Notes: generated by a model not told the origin, from the letters alone. A stretch of 64,000 nt of DNA from SIAQ01 sp964484265 (GCA_964484265.1 CAZAFH010000010.1:61529-125528); one strand, 5' to 3'; shown: positions 55,326-64,000, numbered from the stretch's first letter. Program-made: numbers and translations.

Positions 55326-56219
55326 TCAATTCGCGCCCTGCATGCAATTCGCCAACTCCCGAATTCGCGCGACTGCCATCGCACCAGCTTCTTCGCCGCG
55401 GTCGAAACACAGTTGCATCTTTGAGAAGTCCGCACAGCCGATGCCTGGCAGGCGCGGGCGAATGATCACGTCGGCCGCGGCGAGTTGCCGGCGCTGGAGC
55501 ACGCGATTTTGCAGATCGACGGCCTGGCAGAATACCGACACGGCGCCGCTGGAAGTCGTTGATTCATCATCCTTGTCAGCGGAGAGATCGACGCCGATGA
55601 CGATGTCGGCGCCGCGTTCGCGCAGCACTTCGGTTGGCAGGTAGGTGAGCAAGCCGCCATCGACGAGAAGCCGATCGCCGTCGCGAACCGGCGGAGTCAA
55701 GCCGGGGATGCTCATGCTGGCCTGCACGGCATCCACCAGCTCGCCGCGTTCGTGAATGACTTCTTCACCGCGGACGAGGTCGGTGGAGGTGGCGAAAAAG
55801 GGGATCGCCAGATCCTCGAATCGGCGAGCCCGGATGTGCCGTCGGATGATATTCTTGAGCCCGCCGCCGCGGAGCAGACGGCGCAGGCGCCAGTATTTGC
55901 CGAACGGCATACAGCGCCACCACCAGCCGCCCACGAACTCGGCTTCGAGCACGCGCGACATGGATTCGGGGTCGTACCCGTCGCAGAAGAAAAGTCCCAT
56001 CAAGGCGCCCGCGCTGGTGCCGGCGAGCATGTCGAACTTCAGACCGGCACGAACCAGGGCGGACAGCACGCCGATGTGTGCCGCGCCTTTCATCCCGCCG
56101 CCGCTGAGAGCAATCCCGATTCGCGGCGAACGCCGAGCCGCGGAACGCGGCCTGGCGGGTTCTCGGCGCAGTCTCGGCGAGAGCGTCATTGGTGCATTGG
56201 TTTGGACCAAGAAATTCAT
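55326..56219 (-). CDS. Patatin-like phospholipase (RssA-type)
   Basis: 297 residues. Oxyanion motif SGGGMKGAAHIG (GGGMKG at 40-45), nucleophile S69 in GTSAG, and catalytic D187 in DGG form the patatin Ser-Asp dyad, so it is probably a lipid acyl hydrolase. AAAGGAGA precedes ATG 56219, which is chosen over the longer frame to 56363. Divergent from the desaturase; a lipid role for both is plausible. Confidence 0.92.
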   Translation of the reverse strand: MNFLVQTNAPMTLSPRLRREPARPRSAARRSPRIGIALSGGGMKGAAHIGVLSALVRAGLKFDMLAGTSAGALMGLFFCDGYDPESMSRVLEAEFVGGWWWRCMPFGKYWRLRRLLRGGGLKNIIRRHIRARRFEDLAIPFFATSTDLVRGEEVIHERGELVDAVQASMSIPGLTPPVRDGDRLLVDGGLLTYLPTEVLRERGADIVIGVDLSADKDDESTTSSGAVSVFCQAVDLQNRVLQRRQLAAADVIIRPRLPGIGCADFSKMQLCFDRGEEAGAMAVARIRELANCMQGAN

Positions 56220-56299
56220 GGGACTCTCCTTTCGTTGATGCTGGTCTTTCAAATACATGTCGTCGGATGATTTGTGACAACGGCGAAGAAAAATCCAAT

Positions 56300-56383
56300 C
56301 GGCGAGCCGGGAGCGCGAGCGACCGGAGATAGTTCGAGACGATTCGCCGTTCTCTCTGGTCATTCTCGCTCCCGGCTTGTCGG
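56300..56383. repeat. Palindromic repeat, GGCGAGCCGGGAGCG family, degraded
   Basis: Arms at about 56300-56329 and 56351-56383 pair with several mismatches. It lies in the 255-base gap between divergent patatin and desaturase genes. Confidence 0.7.
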
Positions 56384-56474
56384 CAAACTCATCGATCTCC
56401 TGTCACAAAAAATGGGTCGCTTGGTATCGGGGTTAACGCAAACGAAATTCGAAACCTTCGAAATGGAGAAACCC

Positions 56475-57509
56475 ATGAATACGACCATCGACGCCTCGAC
56501 CAAATTGCTTGCCGACATGACTGATCAGGAACGAGGCCGCGCCATCACGCTGGCCATCAAAGAAGCCGACCGCGATCTGCGTCGTCGGTATTCCATTCTT
56601 CAATATCAAGACGCGATTGGGCTAGGCGTCTTTCTTGCGAGCGTCTCGGTGATTGTCACTAGCTCGGTCCTCTTTCTCATGAACGTAAATCCGTGGTGGG
56701 TTTGCCTACTGGTCAACGCCTTCTTTCTGTCGTTGCTACGCGAAATCGAACACGATCTGATCCACAATCTGTACTTCAGCACGCGGCCGTGGGTGCAAAA
56801 AATCCTGATGGCGGCGGTTTGGCCGTTCCTTGGCAACCTGCCGCACCCCTGGTATCGCCGCCGCATGCATCTGCTGCATCACCGCACGTCGGGCACGGAA
56901 GAGGACTTCGAGGAACGCTTGATCGGCAACGGGCTGCCGTTCGGCCCGCTCAAGCTATTGGCGATGTTCGAGCCCGGTCTCGCGTCTTTGTTCCGCAAGA
57001 AGGAGTTCGCCAAGATTCCGTTCTACAATGGTCGCGAGTTCTTTCTCGCTCTCGTGCCGGTCGGCGTGTTTTACCTCGCGACGTGGTACGCATGGCTACT
57101 GGGCAACGCTGCCGCCGGGATCGCGCACCTGTGCGGCGCGGCCCTGCCGGACTCGCTGCTCGGCTCCCTTGGCGTGCTCAATTCGATCGCCGTGCTCTTT
57201 GTGCTGCCGAACCTCATTCGCCAGGTCAGCGTGCAGATCCTGTCGTCGAGCATGCATTACCATGGCGACGTGGAAAGTAATCTCCAGGAAACGCAGGTCA
57301 TGAATGCCTGGTGGTTGTTGCCCTTGCAGATTTTCGCTTGCAACTTCGGCAGCACGCACAGCATTCATCACTTCCTCGTCAGCCAGCCGTTCTACCTTCG
57401 CCAAATGGTCGCCGGCACCGCCCACGCGGCGTTTCGAAGATATGGCGTCCGCTTCAACGACGCCGGCTCGAATCTTCGCGGCAATCGTTTCAAGACCACC
57501 GACGCATAG
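56475..57509 (+). CDS. Membrane fatty acid desaturase family protein
   Basis: 344 residues. Three histidine boxes for the di-iron site: H93/H97 in EHDLIH, H132/H135/H136 in HLLHHR and H294/H297/H298 in HSIHH, within a multi-span membrane protein. Enzymes of this family insert double bonds into, or hydroxylate, lipids using O2; the substrate is not known. GGAGA precedes ATG 56475; ATG 56463 is an alternative. Confidence 0.9.
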   Translation: MNTTIDASTKLLADMTDQERGRAITLAIKEADRDLRRRYSILQYQDAIGLGVFLASVSVIVTSSVLFLMNVNPWWVCLLVNAFFLSLLREIEHDLIHNLYFSTRPWVQKILMAAVWPFLGNLPHPWYRRRMHLLHHRTSGTEEDFEERLIGNGLPFGPLKLLAMFEPGLASLFRKKEFAKIPFYNGREFFLALVPVGVFYLATWYAWLLGNAAAGIAHLCGAALPDSLLGSLGVLNSIAVLFVLPNLIRQVSVQILSSSMHYHGDVESNLQETQVMNAWWLLPLQIFACNFGSTHSIHHFLVSQPFYLRQMVAGTAHAAFRRYGVRFNDAGSNLRGNRFKTTDA

Positions 57510-57523
57510 AACCGTCGCCTGCA

Positions 57524-57567
57524 GCTTAGGGCTCGGGTAGTACAAGTGGAGCGCTAAGCCGCAAGCG
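57524..57567. repeat. Imperfect hairpin, GCTTAG...CTAAGC family
   Basis: GCTTAGGGCTC (57524-57534) and GAGCGCTAAGC (57549-57559) pair, followed by CGCAAGCGG. Related to 47461-47525. Located between the desaturase and the permease. Confidence 0.65.
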
Positions 57568-57597
57568 GAAAATATTTCATTCGCGGAGGATACTCCC

Positions 57598-58728
57598 ATG
57601 TGGCTCCTGGCCTTCAAAGCACTGCTGGGCGATCGCGGCAAATTGCTGACCGTGATTCTCGGCGTCGTCTTCGCCGTCGTGCTGATCAATCTGCAGGCTG
57701 GCTTGTTGCTCGGTCTGCTGCGAAAATCGAGCATGCTGATGGACTACGGCGCCGCCGACATCTGGGTCGGACATCGGCACATGAATAACGTCGATATCGG
57801 CGGATTCATCCCGGAGCGCTGGATCGAACGGATTCGCGGACTCGCGGAGATTGAAAGAGCCGATGCGTATGTTGTCATGTTTGGGCGAGCGACTCTGCCC
57901 GATGGGCGAGTGGAGATGGTCGCCGTCGTCGGCAGCGATGCCGCGAGTCTGCTGGGCAACGCCTGGGCGATGAGCGAAGGCGACGCGCGAGCGATTCGCA
58001 CGCCCGACGCCATCTTCGTCGACACACTCGACCGCAGCCGGCTTGGCGGCGTCAAAGTCGGAGACCGGTTCGAGATCAACGGCCGCCGGGCACGCGTGGC
58101 GGGGCTGACGCGCGGGATCGTTGGCTTCACCACTAATCCCTACGTGTTCACCACGCTCGACCGCGCCCGGCGAAACTACACCGTCGGGATTCCGCCAGGG
58201 TATTGCTCCTACTTCCTTATCAAGGCCAGGCCGGGCGCCGACATAGACACCCTGTGCAAAAAGATGCGCCAACGCGTGCCCGAACTTGACGTCTATGCAA
58301 AAGATTCCTTCAGCTTCCTCTGCATGCAATTTTGGCTCACGCGCACGGGCATCGGCTTGAGCTTCGGATTGGCGGCGCTGCTCGGACTTATGGTCGGCCT
58401 GGCCGTCGTAGCCCAGACTCTGTATGGCTCCGTCACCGAACGACTTCGCGAGTTCGGCACGCTGAAAGCCCTCGGCGCCAGCCAACGCTGCCTGCTGGCG
58501 TTCCTCATGGCCCAGGCGATGGGGACTGCCGTCGCCGGCGCGGTCATCGGCATCGCGGCGTCCTTGTTGCTCGGCGTCTTCCTCTCGACGCCGCGTGCGC
58601 TGATTCTCCTGACCTGGCAGGTTGCCGTGGCGAGTGCCGTCGTCATCGTTCTGGTCTGCCTGCTCGCGGCATGGCTGCCGTATCGTCGGCTACAGTCGGT
58701 CGATCCAGCGAGCGTGTTGCGAAGCTGA
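57598..58728 (+). CDS. FtsX-type ABC transporter permease
   Basis: 376 residues. An N-terminal transmembrane helix (LTVILGVVFAVVLINLQAGL), a large outer MacB/DevC-type periplasmic domain (about 45-255), and three further helices (about 258-372), with cytoplasmic GSVTERLREFGTLKALGAS, the typical FtsX loop. It should work with an ATPase and often with a membrane-fusion protein; neither is in the window. Confidence 0.9.
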   Translation: MWLLAFKALLGDRGKLLTVILGVVFAVVLINLQAGLLLGLLRKSSMLMDYGAADIWVGHRHMNNVDIGGFIPERWIERIRGLAEIERADAYVVMFGRATLPDGRVEMVAVVGSDAASLLGNAWAMSEGDARAIRTPDAIFVDTLDRSRLGGVKVGDRFEINGRRARVAGLTRGIVGFTTNPYVFTTLDRARRNYTVGIPPGYCSYFLIKARPGADIDTLCKKMRQRVPELDVYAKDSFSFLCMQFWLTRTGIGLSFGLAALLGLMVGLAVVAQTLYGSVTERLREFGTLKALGASQRCLLAFLMAQAMGTAVAGAVIGIAASLLLGVFLSTPRALILLTWQVAVASAVVIVLVCLLAAWLPYRRLQSVDPASVLRS

Positions 58729-58802
58729 ATCAACCTGGGTCGCCCGATTTCGGCGAGTTGATATACTTCAAGCGGGATGGAATGAGAGCAATGGAAATGG
58801 TA

Positions 58803-58856
58803 GCACAGACATTCTTGTCCGTGCGGGGCATTCAGCACAGACAGGAATGTCTGTGC
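58803..58856. repeat. Inverted repeat GCACAGACATTC...GAATGTCTGTGC
   Basis: Arms 58803-58824 and 58835-58856 pair with two or three mismatches around a 10-base loop. It lies between the permease and trmL. Confidence 0.8.
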
Positions 58857-58881
58857 CGCCAAGAACCCGGGGACGCCGTCG

Positions 58882-59352
58882 ATGTCGATTTTGCTTCACG
58901 TTGCGCTGTGGGAACCGGAGATCCCGCCCAACACGGGAAACATCGCCCGGCTATGTGCAGCCACGGGATGTCCGCTGCACCTGATCGGCAAGCTGGGGTT
59001 CCGCATCGACGAGAGCGCCGTTCGCCGGGCCGGGCTTGATTATTGGGATATCGTCGAGATTCATCGGCATGCCGCGCTCGCTGATTTTCAGCAATGGATG
59101 CTTGAACGCGGCGGCGCGATCCATTGCTTGACCGCACATGCAGAGAAACTGTACACGACGATTCCCCACCAGTCGGGCGACGCGCTTCTCTTCGGCGCCG
59201 AGACGCGCGGCTTGCCGCCGGAGATCATGCAAGGCCAGCGAGAGCACTGCTACACGATCCCGATGCCGGCGGGGAAAGTCCGCTGTTTGAACCTCTCCAC
59301 AGCCGTTGGCCTGGTGACGTATGACGGTCTTCGGCGGCTGCACGGCTGGTAA
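58882..59352 (+). CDS. trmL: tRNA (cytidine/uridine-2'-O)-methyltransferase TrmL
   Basis: 156 residues, the usual TrmL size. SPOUT-fold motifs: N-terminal PPNTGNIARLCAATG, LLFGAETRGLPPEI and the knot region IPMPAGKVRCLNLSTAVGLV. It methylates the 2'-OH of the wobble base 34 of tRNA-Leu using SAM. Confidence 0.95.
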   Translation: MSILLHVALWEPEIPPNTGNIARLCAATGCPLHLIGKLGFRIDESAVRRAGLDYWDIVEIHRHAALADFQQWMLERGGAIHCLTAHAEKLYTTIPHQSGDALLFGAETRGLPPEIMQGQREHCYTIPMPAGKVRCLNLSTAVGLVTYDGLRRLHGW

Positions 59353-59473
59353 AATCCGCACCGGTATTTTTCGCCAAACGCCATATCTTATGCAAGCTTC
59401 CCGAACGCCAGGCCGATAGTTTTAGCATGCCAATCGCGCAGTAAAGAAATTCATCCCACGAGGCTCTCCCCGC

Positions 59474-59767
59474 ATGTGTGATGTCGTCGCGCTACCCACG
59501 CTTTCCGATCTATCTCGCTATGTGCTCGGCGCTCTGTGTCGGCAAGACAATCTCGATCCGAATCAAACCCCTTTGCAACAGTCGCTCATCACCCGCCGGG
59601 GCAAGCCGTGCGGGTTGTTCTTCCAGGTGCAAGGACCGCGCCTGCTGAAGAACTACGCAATCTGGGCGGGCGACGAGAACCGCATCCTCTACTACAACGG
59701 CGCTGGCGAGCGCATCGCGGAAACCCGCCTGAGCGAAGCCCCCGACCCCGGCATGCTGCTGGCGTAA
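59474..59767 (+). CDS. Small protein of unknown function
   Basis: 97 residues, MCDVVALPTLSDLSRYVLGAL start. No known domain. A central stretch (GLFFQVQGPRLLKNYAIWAG) and the end (NRILYYNGAGERIAETRLSE) look like a small beta-rich protein. No signal peptide. It ends nine bases before the convergent esterase stop. Confidence 0.65.
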   Translation: MCDVVALPTLSDLSRYVLGALCRQDNLDPNQTPLQQSLITRRGKPCGLFFQVQGPRLLKNYAIWAGDENRILYYNGAGERIAETRLSEAPDPGMLLA

Positions 59768-59776
59768 CCCAGAGCA

Positions 59777-60634
59777 TCACTTCAGCAGTTTGCTGTCGCT
59801 CAGCCATTCCGTCAGGCGTACCGGCCAACGAGCGGCGGCGCTTGCTTTCGCGTCGTGCCGATATCCGAAACCGTGGCCGGCGTTGGCGAAGAGATGAAGC
59901 TCGGCCGGGACTTTCGCTGCCTTATATTTCAAATAGACGTTCGCCAATCCTTCCGAGATGTCAGGCCGATCGTTGTAGCCGGCGGCGAGAAAAACGGGCG
60001 GCATGCCCGGCTCGACCTTGAAACTTCCCGAATTGCCAGGATATATCAACGCCTGAAAGTCAGGCCGACAACTCGCCCGCTCGATCGGGTCGGCTGCGTC
60101 TTTGATTCCCGGGTCGTTTTTCATCGCTGCATACGCCGCCAACTCGCCGCCGGCGGAAAAGCCCAGAATGCCGATGCGGTTCGGCATGATGTGCCAGTCG
60201 GCGGCACGGCTGCGGACGATGCGGAGCGCCCGTCGCGTGTCGGCCATTGCGTGTTCCTGGATCGCATAGATGCTGCCCTTTTCGCGCGCCAGGCGATATT
60301 TCAGCACGAAGGCAGCGATCCCGCGATCGCGAAACCACTCCGCCAACGCATAGCCCTCATGGCCGAGACATAGCTTCGAATGCCCGCCGCCCGGACAGAT
60401 GATAATCGCCGTGCCCGACGATTTGGCGACATCGGGAATGAAGGGCGTGATCGTGGGATTGTGGACATTGCAGATATTGGCGCCGATGACCTGCTCGGCT
60501 TCGCCGGCCTGCGTCTCCGAACCCGGCGCGCCCTTGGGCCAAATCGGCAGAGCCTTCGGCAAATTCTTTGGGAATTGAGCGAAAGCAGGTGTCGCAAGAA
60601 ACAGCACCACCAAAATCAGTCGAAATGTGTGCAT
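59777..60634 (-). CDS. Exported alpha/beta hydrolase (esterase/lipase-like)
   Basis: 285 residues. Signal peptide MHTFRLILVVLFLATPAFA. Oxyanion motif PGGGH (82-85), nucleophile S160 in GFSAGG, acid probably D222 in GYNDRPDI, and H254 in GHGFGYR complete the triad. It resembles BD-FAE/acetylxylan esterase-like hydrolases, so a polysaccharide ester is a plausible substrate. Confidence 0.9.
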   Translation of the reverse strand: MHTFRLILVVLFLATPAFAQFPKNLPKALPIWPKGAPGSETQAGEAEQVIGANICNVHNPTITPFIPDVAKSSGTAIIICPGGGHSKLCLGHEGYALAEWFRDRGIAAFVLKYRLAREKGSIYAIQEHAMADTRRALRIVRSRAADWHIMPNRIGILGFSAGGELAAYAAMKNDPGIKDAADPIERASCRPDFQALIYPGNSGSFKVEPGMPPVFLAAGYNDRPDISEGLANVYLKYKAAKVPAELHLFANAGHGFGYRHDAKASAAARWPVRLTEWLSDSKLLK

Positions 60635-60784
60635 GTTAGCTCCCCGAGAGGAACACTCTTCGTAACAACTCGCGCTCTACTCTCGGTGTTAACCCAAATC
60701 GTAGCTCTCGCTCGGAGAGCTCGGTGTTTTCAATTCATTCAATTTACCCGCTCGTTTGCCGGTTGGCAATACAGACGCGGCGAT

Positions 60785-61093
60785 CCACTATCCGTTTGTG
60801 CACCAGGATGGTCGTACTTGCCGGTGGCCACGTCTCAAAGCTTCAGCTCACCCGGCTCACCGAAGGCGGACCCGCCGACCGAGGCCAGTAAGTATTTTAC
60901 CGACCGGGCTGAACGCCTCAGGCTTGACCGCCTGGGTGTGCCCCCGGTAGGTGGCCTGCTCCTTGCCAGTCGCCACATCCCACAACTTGACGGATTTATC
61001 GTAACTCGCTGAGGCCAGGGTCTTGCCTTCCGGCTGGGTATGCCCCTGGAGGGTGGCCTGCTCCTTGCCAGTCGCGACATCCCATATCCGTAG
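60785..61093 (-). pseudogene. Degenerate WD40-repeat gene fragment
   Basis: Reading the minus strand from 61093, LRIWDVATGKEQATLQGHTQ leads into GKTLASASYDKSVKLWDVA, TGKEQATYRGHTQ and AFSPVGKILTGLG: WD40 blades. The first-to-second blade joint lacks the usual VSSVAFSPD, a deletion; near 60860-60880 a frameshift moves the match to GSAFGEPGELKL, followed by TGA (60835-60837) where TGG (Trp of the WD motif) is expected, then DVATGK. It has no start and begins 10 bases after the stop of the gene at 61103. The rest of 60635-60784 shows no gene. Confidence 0.82.
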
Positions 61094-61102
61094 GCGTCGT
61101 TT

Positions 61103-62320
61103 TCAGGGCGAGCTCGAGGACGCGGCCGCTTGCTCTCCCTGACCAACAATCACGGCGCACAGGCTTTGTACCTCATTCGCCAGGCTTTCGAAAATGTCCG
61201 CTTTCTTCTCAGCGATGATGAGGAGTTGCTCCTCGATGTCTTTACATCGATGCTGCTCGATGCACGACACAAGATTCTCTTCCTTCCAGCCCTCCGGAAC
61301 GGGTGATTTTGTGGGGATGGTGCCTGTCGTGATGGGACCTTTCGACCAGACGAACACCTGCTTCGTGATGAAGTACGGCGGCAGGCCAGGCGCCGTACGC
61401 TTGTAATAGCAGCATTGCATCTTTTCGAGGCGCATGCCGTAGTAATGGGCTCGGTCCACAATCCATTTTGTCACGCCTTGCGAGATGCACCGTTTAATGC
61501 CGCATGATTGAAGTTGTTGAAGGCTGCAGCCGTAAAGTTTCTGGAATGCATCCCGAACCTTCGGATGCTTCTGAATGTTGCCATCAAGATTGGTGATGAG
61601 CTGGTTCAGCGCCTCTTTCTCCCAGTCCGTCCGGACGTTGCGGAACGTCAGGAAGAGGCCCCATTCACCAGGCGTCGCCGTTTGCCGTTGGAAGACGGCG
61701 TCGATAGCTTGCATGGTACGCGAGTATGGCCCCTCGTGTTTGGGCGTGAGGCTTGTAGTGAGATCAAGGTTCACAATGTCGAAGGGGAAAGCATCGCTCA
61801 GTTGCGCGTAGTACTTGCACGTCGGCTCGACCAGGATATCCTCAATTGTGGCAAGGCCGAATAGCCGGAATGCTGGCCGATGCGTCTGCATGCGTCCGAA
61901 CTTCGTCGGATCGCATTCCACAGCCGCCACGTACAGTTCGGCAGGCGTACCGTCATCGTTCTTGCGTGTGACGTGGAGGAGATTCTCGCGCTGCAGGAGC
62001 GATACGTCCAAGCGATAGTAAGACGGCAACGTCAGATAGCGCAACGGCCTCCCCAGTTTCTTGTTGAGGTACTTCGCGACCTTCAGCCAGAACTCTTGGC
62101 GGACATACTGCTTCTCCACGTCCTGGTACTCGCGCTCCCTGCCTCGGAGTATCTCCTCATCGACCTCGGGAAGTAGGGAGGTGTCGAGTGTTGCGACTGC
62201 TACCTCTTGGGCGACCTCCGACAGTTCGTCGTAGATCTTCTCAACGGGTGAAGTAGCCTCCGAGGAAGCGCCCTGCGGAGCGGGTAAGTCGCGGGTGGTG
62301 TCAGGCTGATTTGCATTCAT
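61103..62320 (-). CDS. Unknown protein, partner of the GHKL ATPase
   Basis: 405 residues, no signal peptide. N-terminal acidic helical part (about 25-80), then an alpha/beta region with YYRLDVSLLQRENLLHVTRK, ELYVAAVECDP and FDIVNLDLTTSL, which superficially recalls methyltransferase-type strands, then a cysteine-rich part (GCSLQQLQSCGIKRCISQG and KMQCCYYKR). I cannot name the family. It begins 24 bases after the stop of the ATPase gene, so it is in the same operon. Confidence 0.8.
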   Translation of the reverse strand: MNANQPDTTRDLPAPQGASSEATSPVEKIYDELSEVAQEVAVATLDTSLLPEVDEEILRGREREYQDVEKQYVRQEFWLKVAKYLNKKLGRPLRYLTLPSYYRLDVSLLQRENLLHVTRKNDDGTPAELYVAAVECDPTKFGRMQTHRPAFRLFGLATIEDILVEPTCKYYAQLSDAFPFDIVNLDLTTSLTPKHEGPYSRTMQAIDAVFQRQTATPGEWGLFLTFRNVRTDWEKEALNQLITNLDGNIQKHPKVRDAFQKLYGCSLQQLQSCGIKRCISQGVTKWIVDRAHYYGMRLEKMQCCYYKRTAPGLPPYFITKQVFVWSKGPITTGTIPTKSPVPEGWKEENLVSCIEQHRCKDIEEQLLIIAEKKADIFESLANEVQSLCAVIVGQGEQAAASSSSP

Positions 62321-62344
62321 CGGTGTGTGCCTCTGTGCGCTTAC

Positions 62345-64000
62345 CTACTGAATCGCCGCGGCAAGCGCGCGGAGGAGCGGAGTGACCTCCTCATCTGTTA
62401 AGTCACTCAGAATTTCGCTGGATACGAGGACCGCGAGTACCCGGAGAAATCGGTTCTTTTGATCCGTGGTTGCCAATCCTGTGGTATGTGCAAACTGCTC
62501 CCACGGCCCCTTGGCGAGCAGGAGGCGCGAATCCTTTACGCCTATCCATGAGCCCAGGAACTTCTGCTTGATGGAGGGCACGATGACGGGTTCGGGATTG
62601 ATGGGGGCCGGAAGTGCCTCAAGCGCCTCAGTAAGGTCAGCCAGCGCATTCTGCTTAAGCAGCGCCTTCTTTTCCTCCCGGAAAGCTTGGCCGCGCGATT
62701 TGAACTCTGCGAAAACCGTACTGCGCAAGTAATTCCAAATGTACGCCCGCAGTGCCTGATAATGAACATCGGTCTCACGAAAACTGTCCCGGTCAATGTT
62801 GAGTGCTGGCTCCAGGCCTTCGTCGACGAATATCTCGCCCGTCACTTGGCCGAACTTCAGCCCTTCATTGAATGGGTACCCCAGCCAACTCTTGTCGTAC
62901 ATGCCAATACCAACGTTCCGAATCCGGATGTGAACGCCGCGCATCTCCTCTGGATCAATGCGAGGCTGTTGGCTGTAGATGTACCCAAAGAAGGAGAGAC
63001 GCCTGCCGGACACAACCTTGGTGTGCTTGAATCCGTACACCTTCGGATCTGGACTCGAATACTGAACGGCGCATTGGTTGGGAAACCGCTGTGGGCGGTG
63101 GAGCTGGAGCCCGTCAACGAACACGGTAAAGTTTTCGATGGGGGAAGGCTTGAACGTAGTGACATTTTCGATTTGGCGCAGCGATGGATCGAACGGGCCA
63201 TTCTCGCAATAGTTAACGGGACAGAGAAGGCCGAGTTCCCACAACATGTAGTAATAGCCATCCAGTGCCAGGTCTGCGCGAGGGGAGGATCGGACTATTT
63301 CCACAAGGTCCTCAAAGTGCCTTATTTTGTGCTTTTCAATGGAGAGTCGCTCTTCGGCTCCGACTGCTTTCCGTACGGCGCTTGTCATCTCGCTGATGAG
63401 GCCCTTTTTCGCGTCGGGGACCGTGATGACTGTGTAGTGAACAGCAGGTTCCTCCGGGATTTTGTCCACATATCGCACTGCGCCAATCTGCACCTGTCCT
63501 TCGTCCTTGATCTTTCCCATGCTCTTTAACGCAGCATCGTCGCGGTGGAATGGTTCAAGATTCACCTCAGCAATGAAACGCTGCGGGTCATCCGCAGTGC
63601 TAGAGCTGACGTAGAAGCGGTTGCTGAGCTGAGCAACAGCGAGAAGCCCGATGCCGATGCGTCCGATGATCTTGCGACGCAATGTGTCTGTCGTGTCCTT
63701 CTGCAGTCTCTTGCGGCTCCCGCCAATATGGTGAATGACATCGAGGAAATGGTCGATGGCTATGCCCGTTCCATTGTCTTGGATCGTGAGTGTACGGAAA
63801 TGCGGGGCATCAGTCGAGATCAGTACCTCCGTGGCGTCAGCGTCGTATGCATTCGACACCAATTCCTTGAGCGCCGCTGCCGGAGATCGATAGATACCAG
63901 AGCTGATATCGGCGATGATCTTCTGCGCGGCTACAATGTCCGTTTTTTTTGAGTCTATAGCATCGTTACATGGAAACTGACCGTGACACCATCTGGCAAA
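62345..64000 (-). CDS. GHKL (Hsp90-like) ATPase domain protein, 5' end outside window
   Basis: At least 551 residues. The frame stays open to the window edge; an internal ATG at 63862 cannot be the start because it would cut the conserved ATP-site helix. Upstream codons read SGIYRSPAAALKELVSNAYD, the N box, then LTIQDNGTGI (G1 box) and GRIGIGLLAVAQLS (G2-type). So an ATP-binding fold like Hsp90, MutL and MORC is clear. The C-terminal 300 residues are not recognised. It is followed closely by the gene at 61103. Similar ATPases occur in prokaryotic defence systems, but no specific system is identified. Confidence 0.85.
   Translation of the reverse strand, partial: FARWCHGQFPCNDAIDSKKTDIVAAQKIIADISSGIYRSPAAALKELVSNAYDADATEVLISTDAPHFRTLTIQDNGTGIAIDHFLDVIHHIGGSRKRLQKDTTDTLRRKIIGRIGIGLLAVAQLSNRFYVSSSTADDPQRFIAEVNLEPFHRDDAALKSMGKIKDEGQVQIGAVRYVDKIPEEPAVHYTVITVPDAKKGLISEMTSAVRKAVGAEERLSIEKHKIRHFEDLVEIVRSSPRADLALDGYYYMLWELGLLCPVNYCENGPFDPSLRQIENVTTFKPSPIENFTVFVDGLQLHRPQRFPNQCAVQYSSPDPKVYGFKHTKVVSGRRLSFFGYIYSQQPRIDPEEMRGVHIRIRNVGIGMYDKSWLGYPFNEGLKFGQVTGEIFVDEGLEPALNIDRDSFRETDVHYQALRAYIWNYLRSTVFAEFKSRGQAFREEKKALLKQNALADLTEALEALPAPINPEPVIVPSIKQKFLGSWIGVKDSRLLLAKGPWEQFAHTTGLATTDQKNRFLRVLAVLVSSEILSDLTDEEVTPLLRALAAAIQ

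Noticed and set aside
60835..61149. 104-codon minus-strand open frame
   Set aside because: It mostly reads the WD40 debris in the wrong phase (arginine-rich product). Only its last residues, GSAFGEPGELKL, are WD40-like.

Overview
The window looks like chromosomal DNA of a planctomycete, most likely of the Gemmata lineage (family Gemmataceae). The evidence is the gene content: two large cytochromes of the PSCyt1-DUF1549-DUF1553 type, a DUF1501 protein, a TIGR02603-type haem protein, a DUF1559 prepilin-like protein, DUF1080 repeats, large membrane Ser/Thr kinases paired with ECF sigma factors, and many PQQ-like beta-propellers. No IS transposase, prophage, rRNA operon or CRISPR array was seen.

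Layout. 1-6299: the tail of an ECF sigma factor, then a giant zinc-finger/kinase/DUF1080 fusion. 6409-11719: a planctomycete cytochrome and ligA. 11829-16905: a haem/beta-propeller protein, a NikR-type regulator, a small unknown and an RraA-fold protein. 17023-18030: a DUF1559 protein. 18125-27027: a leftward block with two PaaK-like adenylate-forming enzymes flanking three PQQ-like propellers and a protein of unknown function. 27325-32181: housekeeping genes on the minus strand (McsA-like, TPR-like, PIN/TRAM, dGTPase-like, ispH). 32413-36930: an eight-repeat lipoprotein, tRNA-His and an ApbE flavin transferase. 37006-44904: a zinc-ribbon/HEAT protein, an atypical kinase, a GT2 glycosyltransferase, a Nudix enzyme, an FHA protein, a UVR-motif protein and a DUF1573-like protein. 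45008-51964: a HEAT-like exported protein, a fourth propeller and the DUF1501/cytochrome pair. 52245-55153: a kinase translationally coupled to an ECF sigma factor. 55326-60634: patatin, desaturase, FtsX-type permease, trmL, a small unknown and an esterase. 60785-64000: WD40 gene debris beside a two-gene unit with a GHKL (Hsp90-like) ATPase that runs off the window edge.

How the genes work together. Two sigma/kinase units, a third kinase and an FHA protein point to phosphorylation-based signalling that includes sigma control. The cytochromes, DUF1501 protein, propellers and DUF1080 modules are exported and probably serve polymer or carbohydrate turnover and redox reactions at the cell envelope. 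The GHKL ATPase unit is the best candidate for an undescribed, possibly defence-related system, but that is inference.

The most striking non-coding signal is the density of palindromic repeats: at least seven families in gene gaps. One site has three families nested in each other, one copy is translated inside a cytochrome gene, and one pair of mobile-like elements shows compensating base changes in its stem. Starts were moved from the longest possible frame wherever a ribosome binding site or family alignment favoured an internal codon; each such case is stated.
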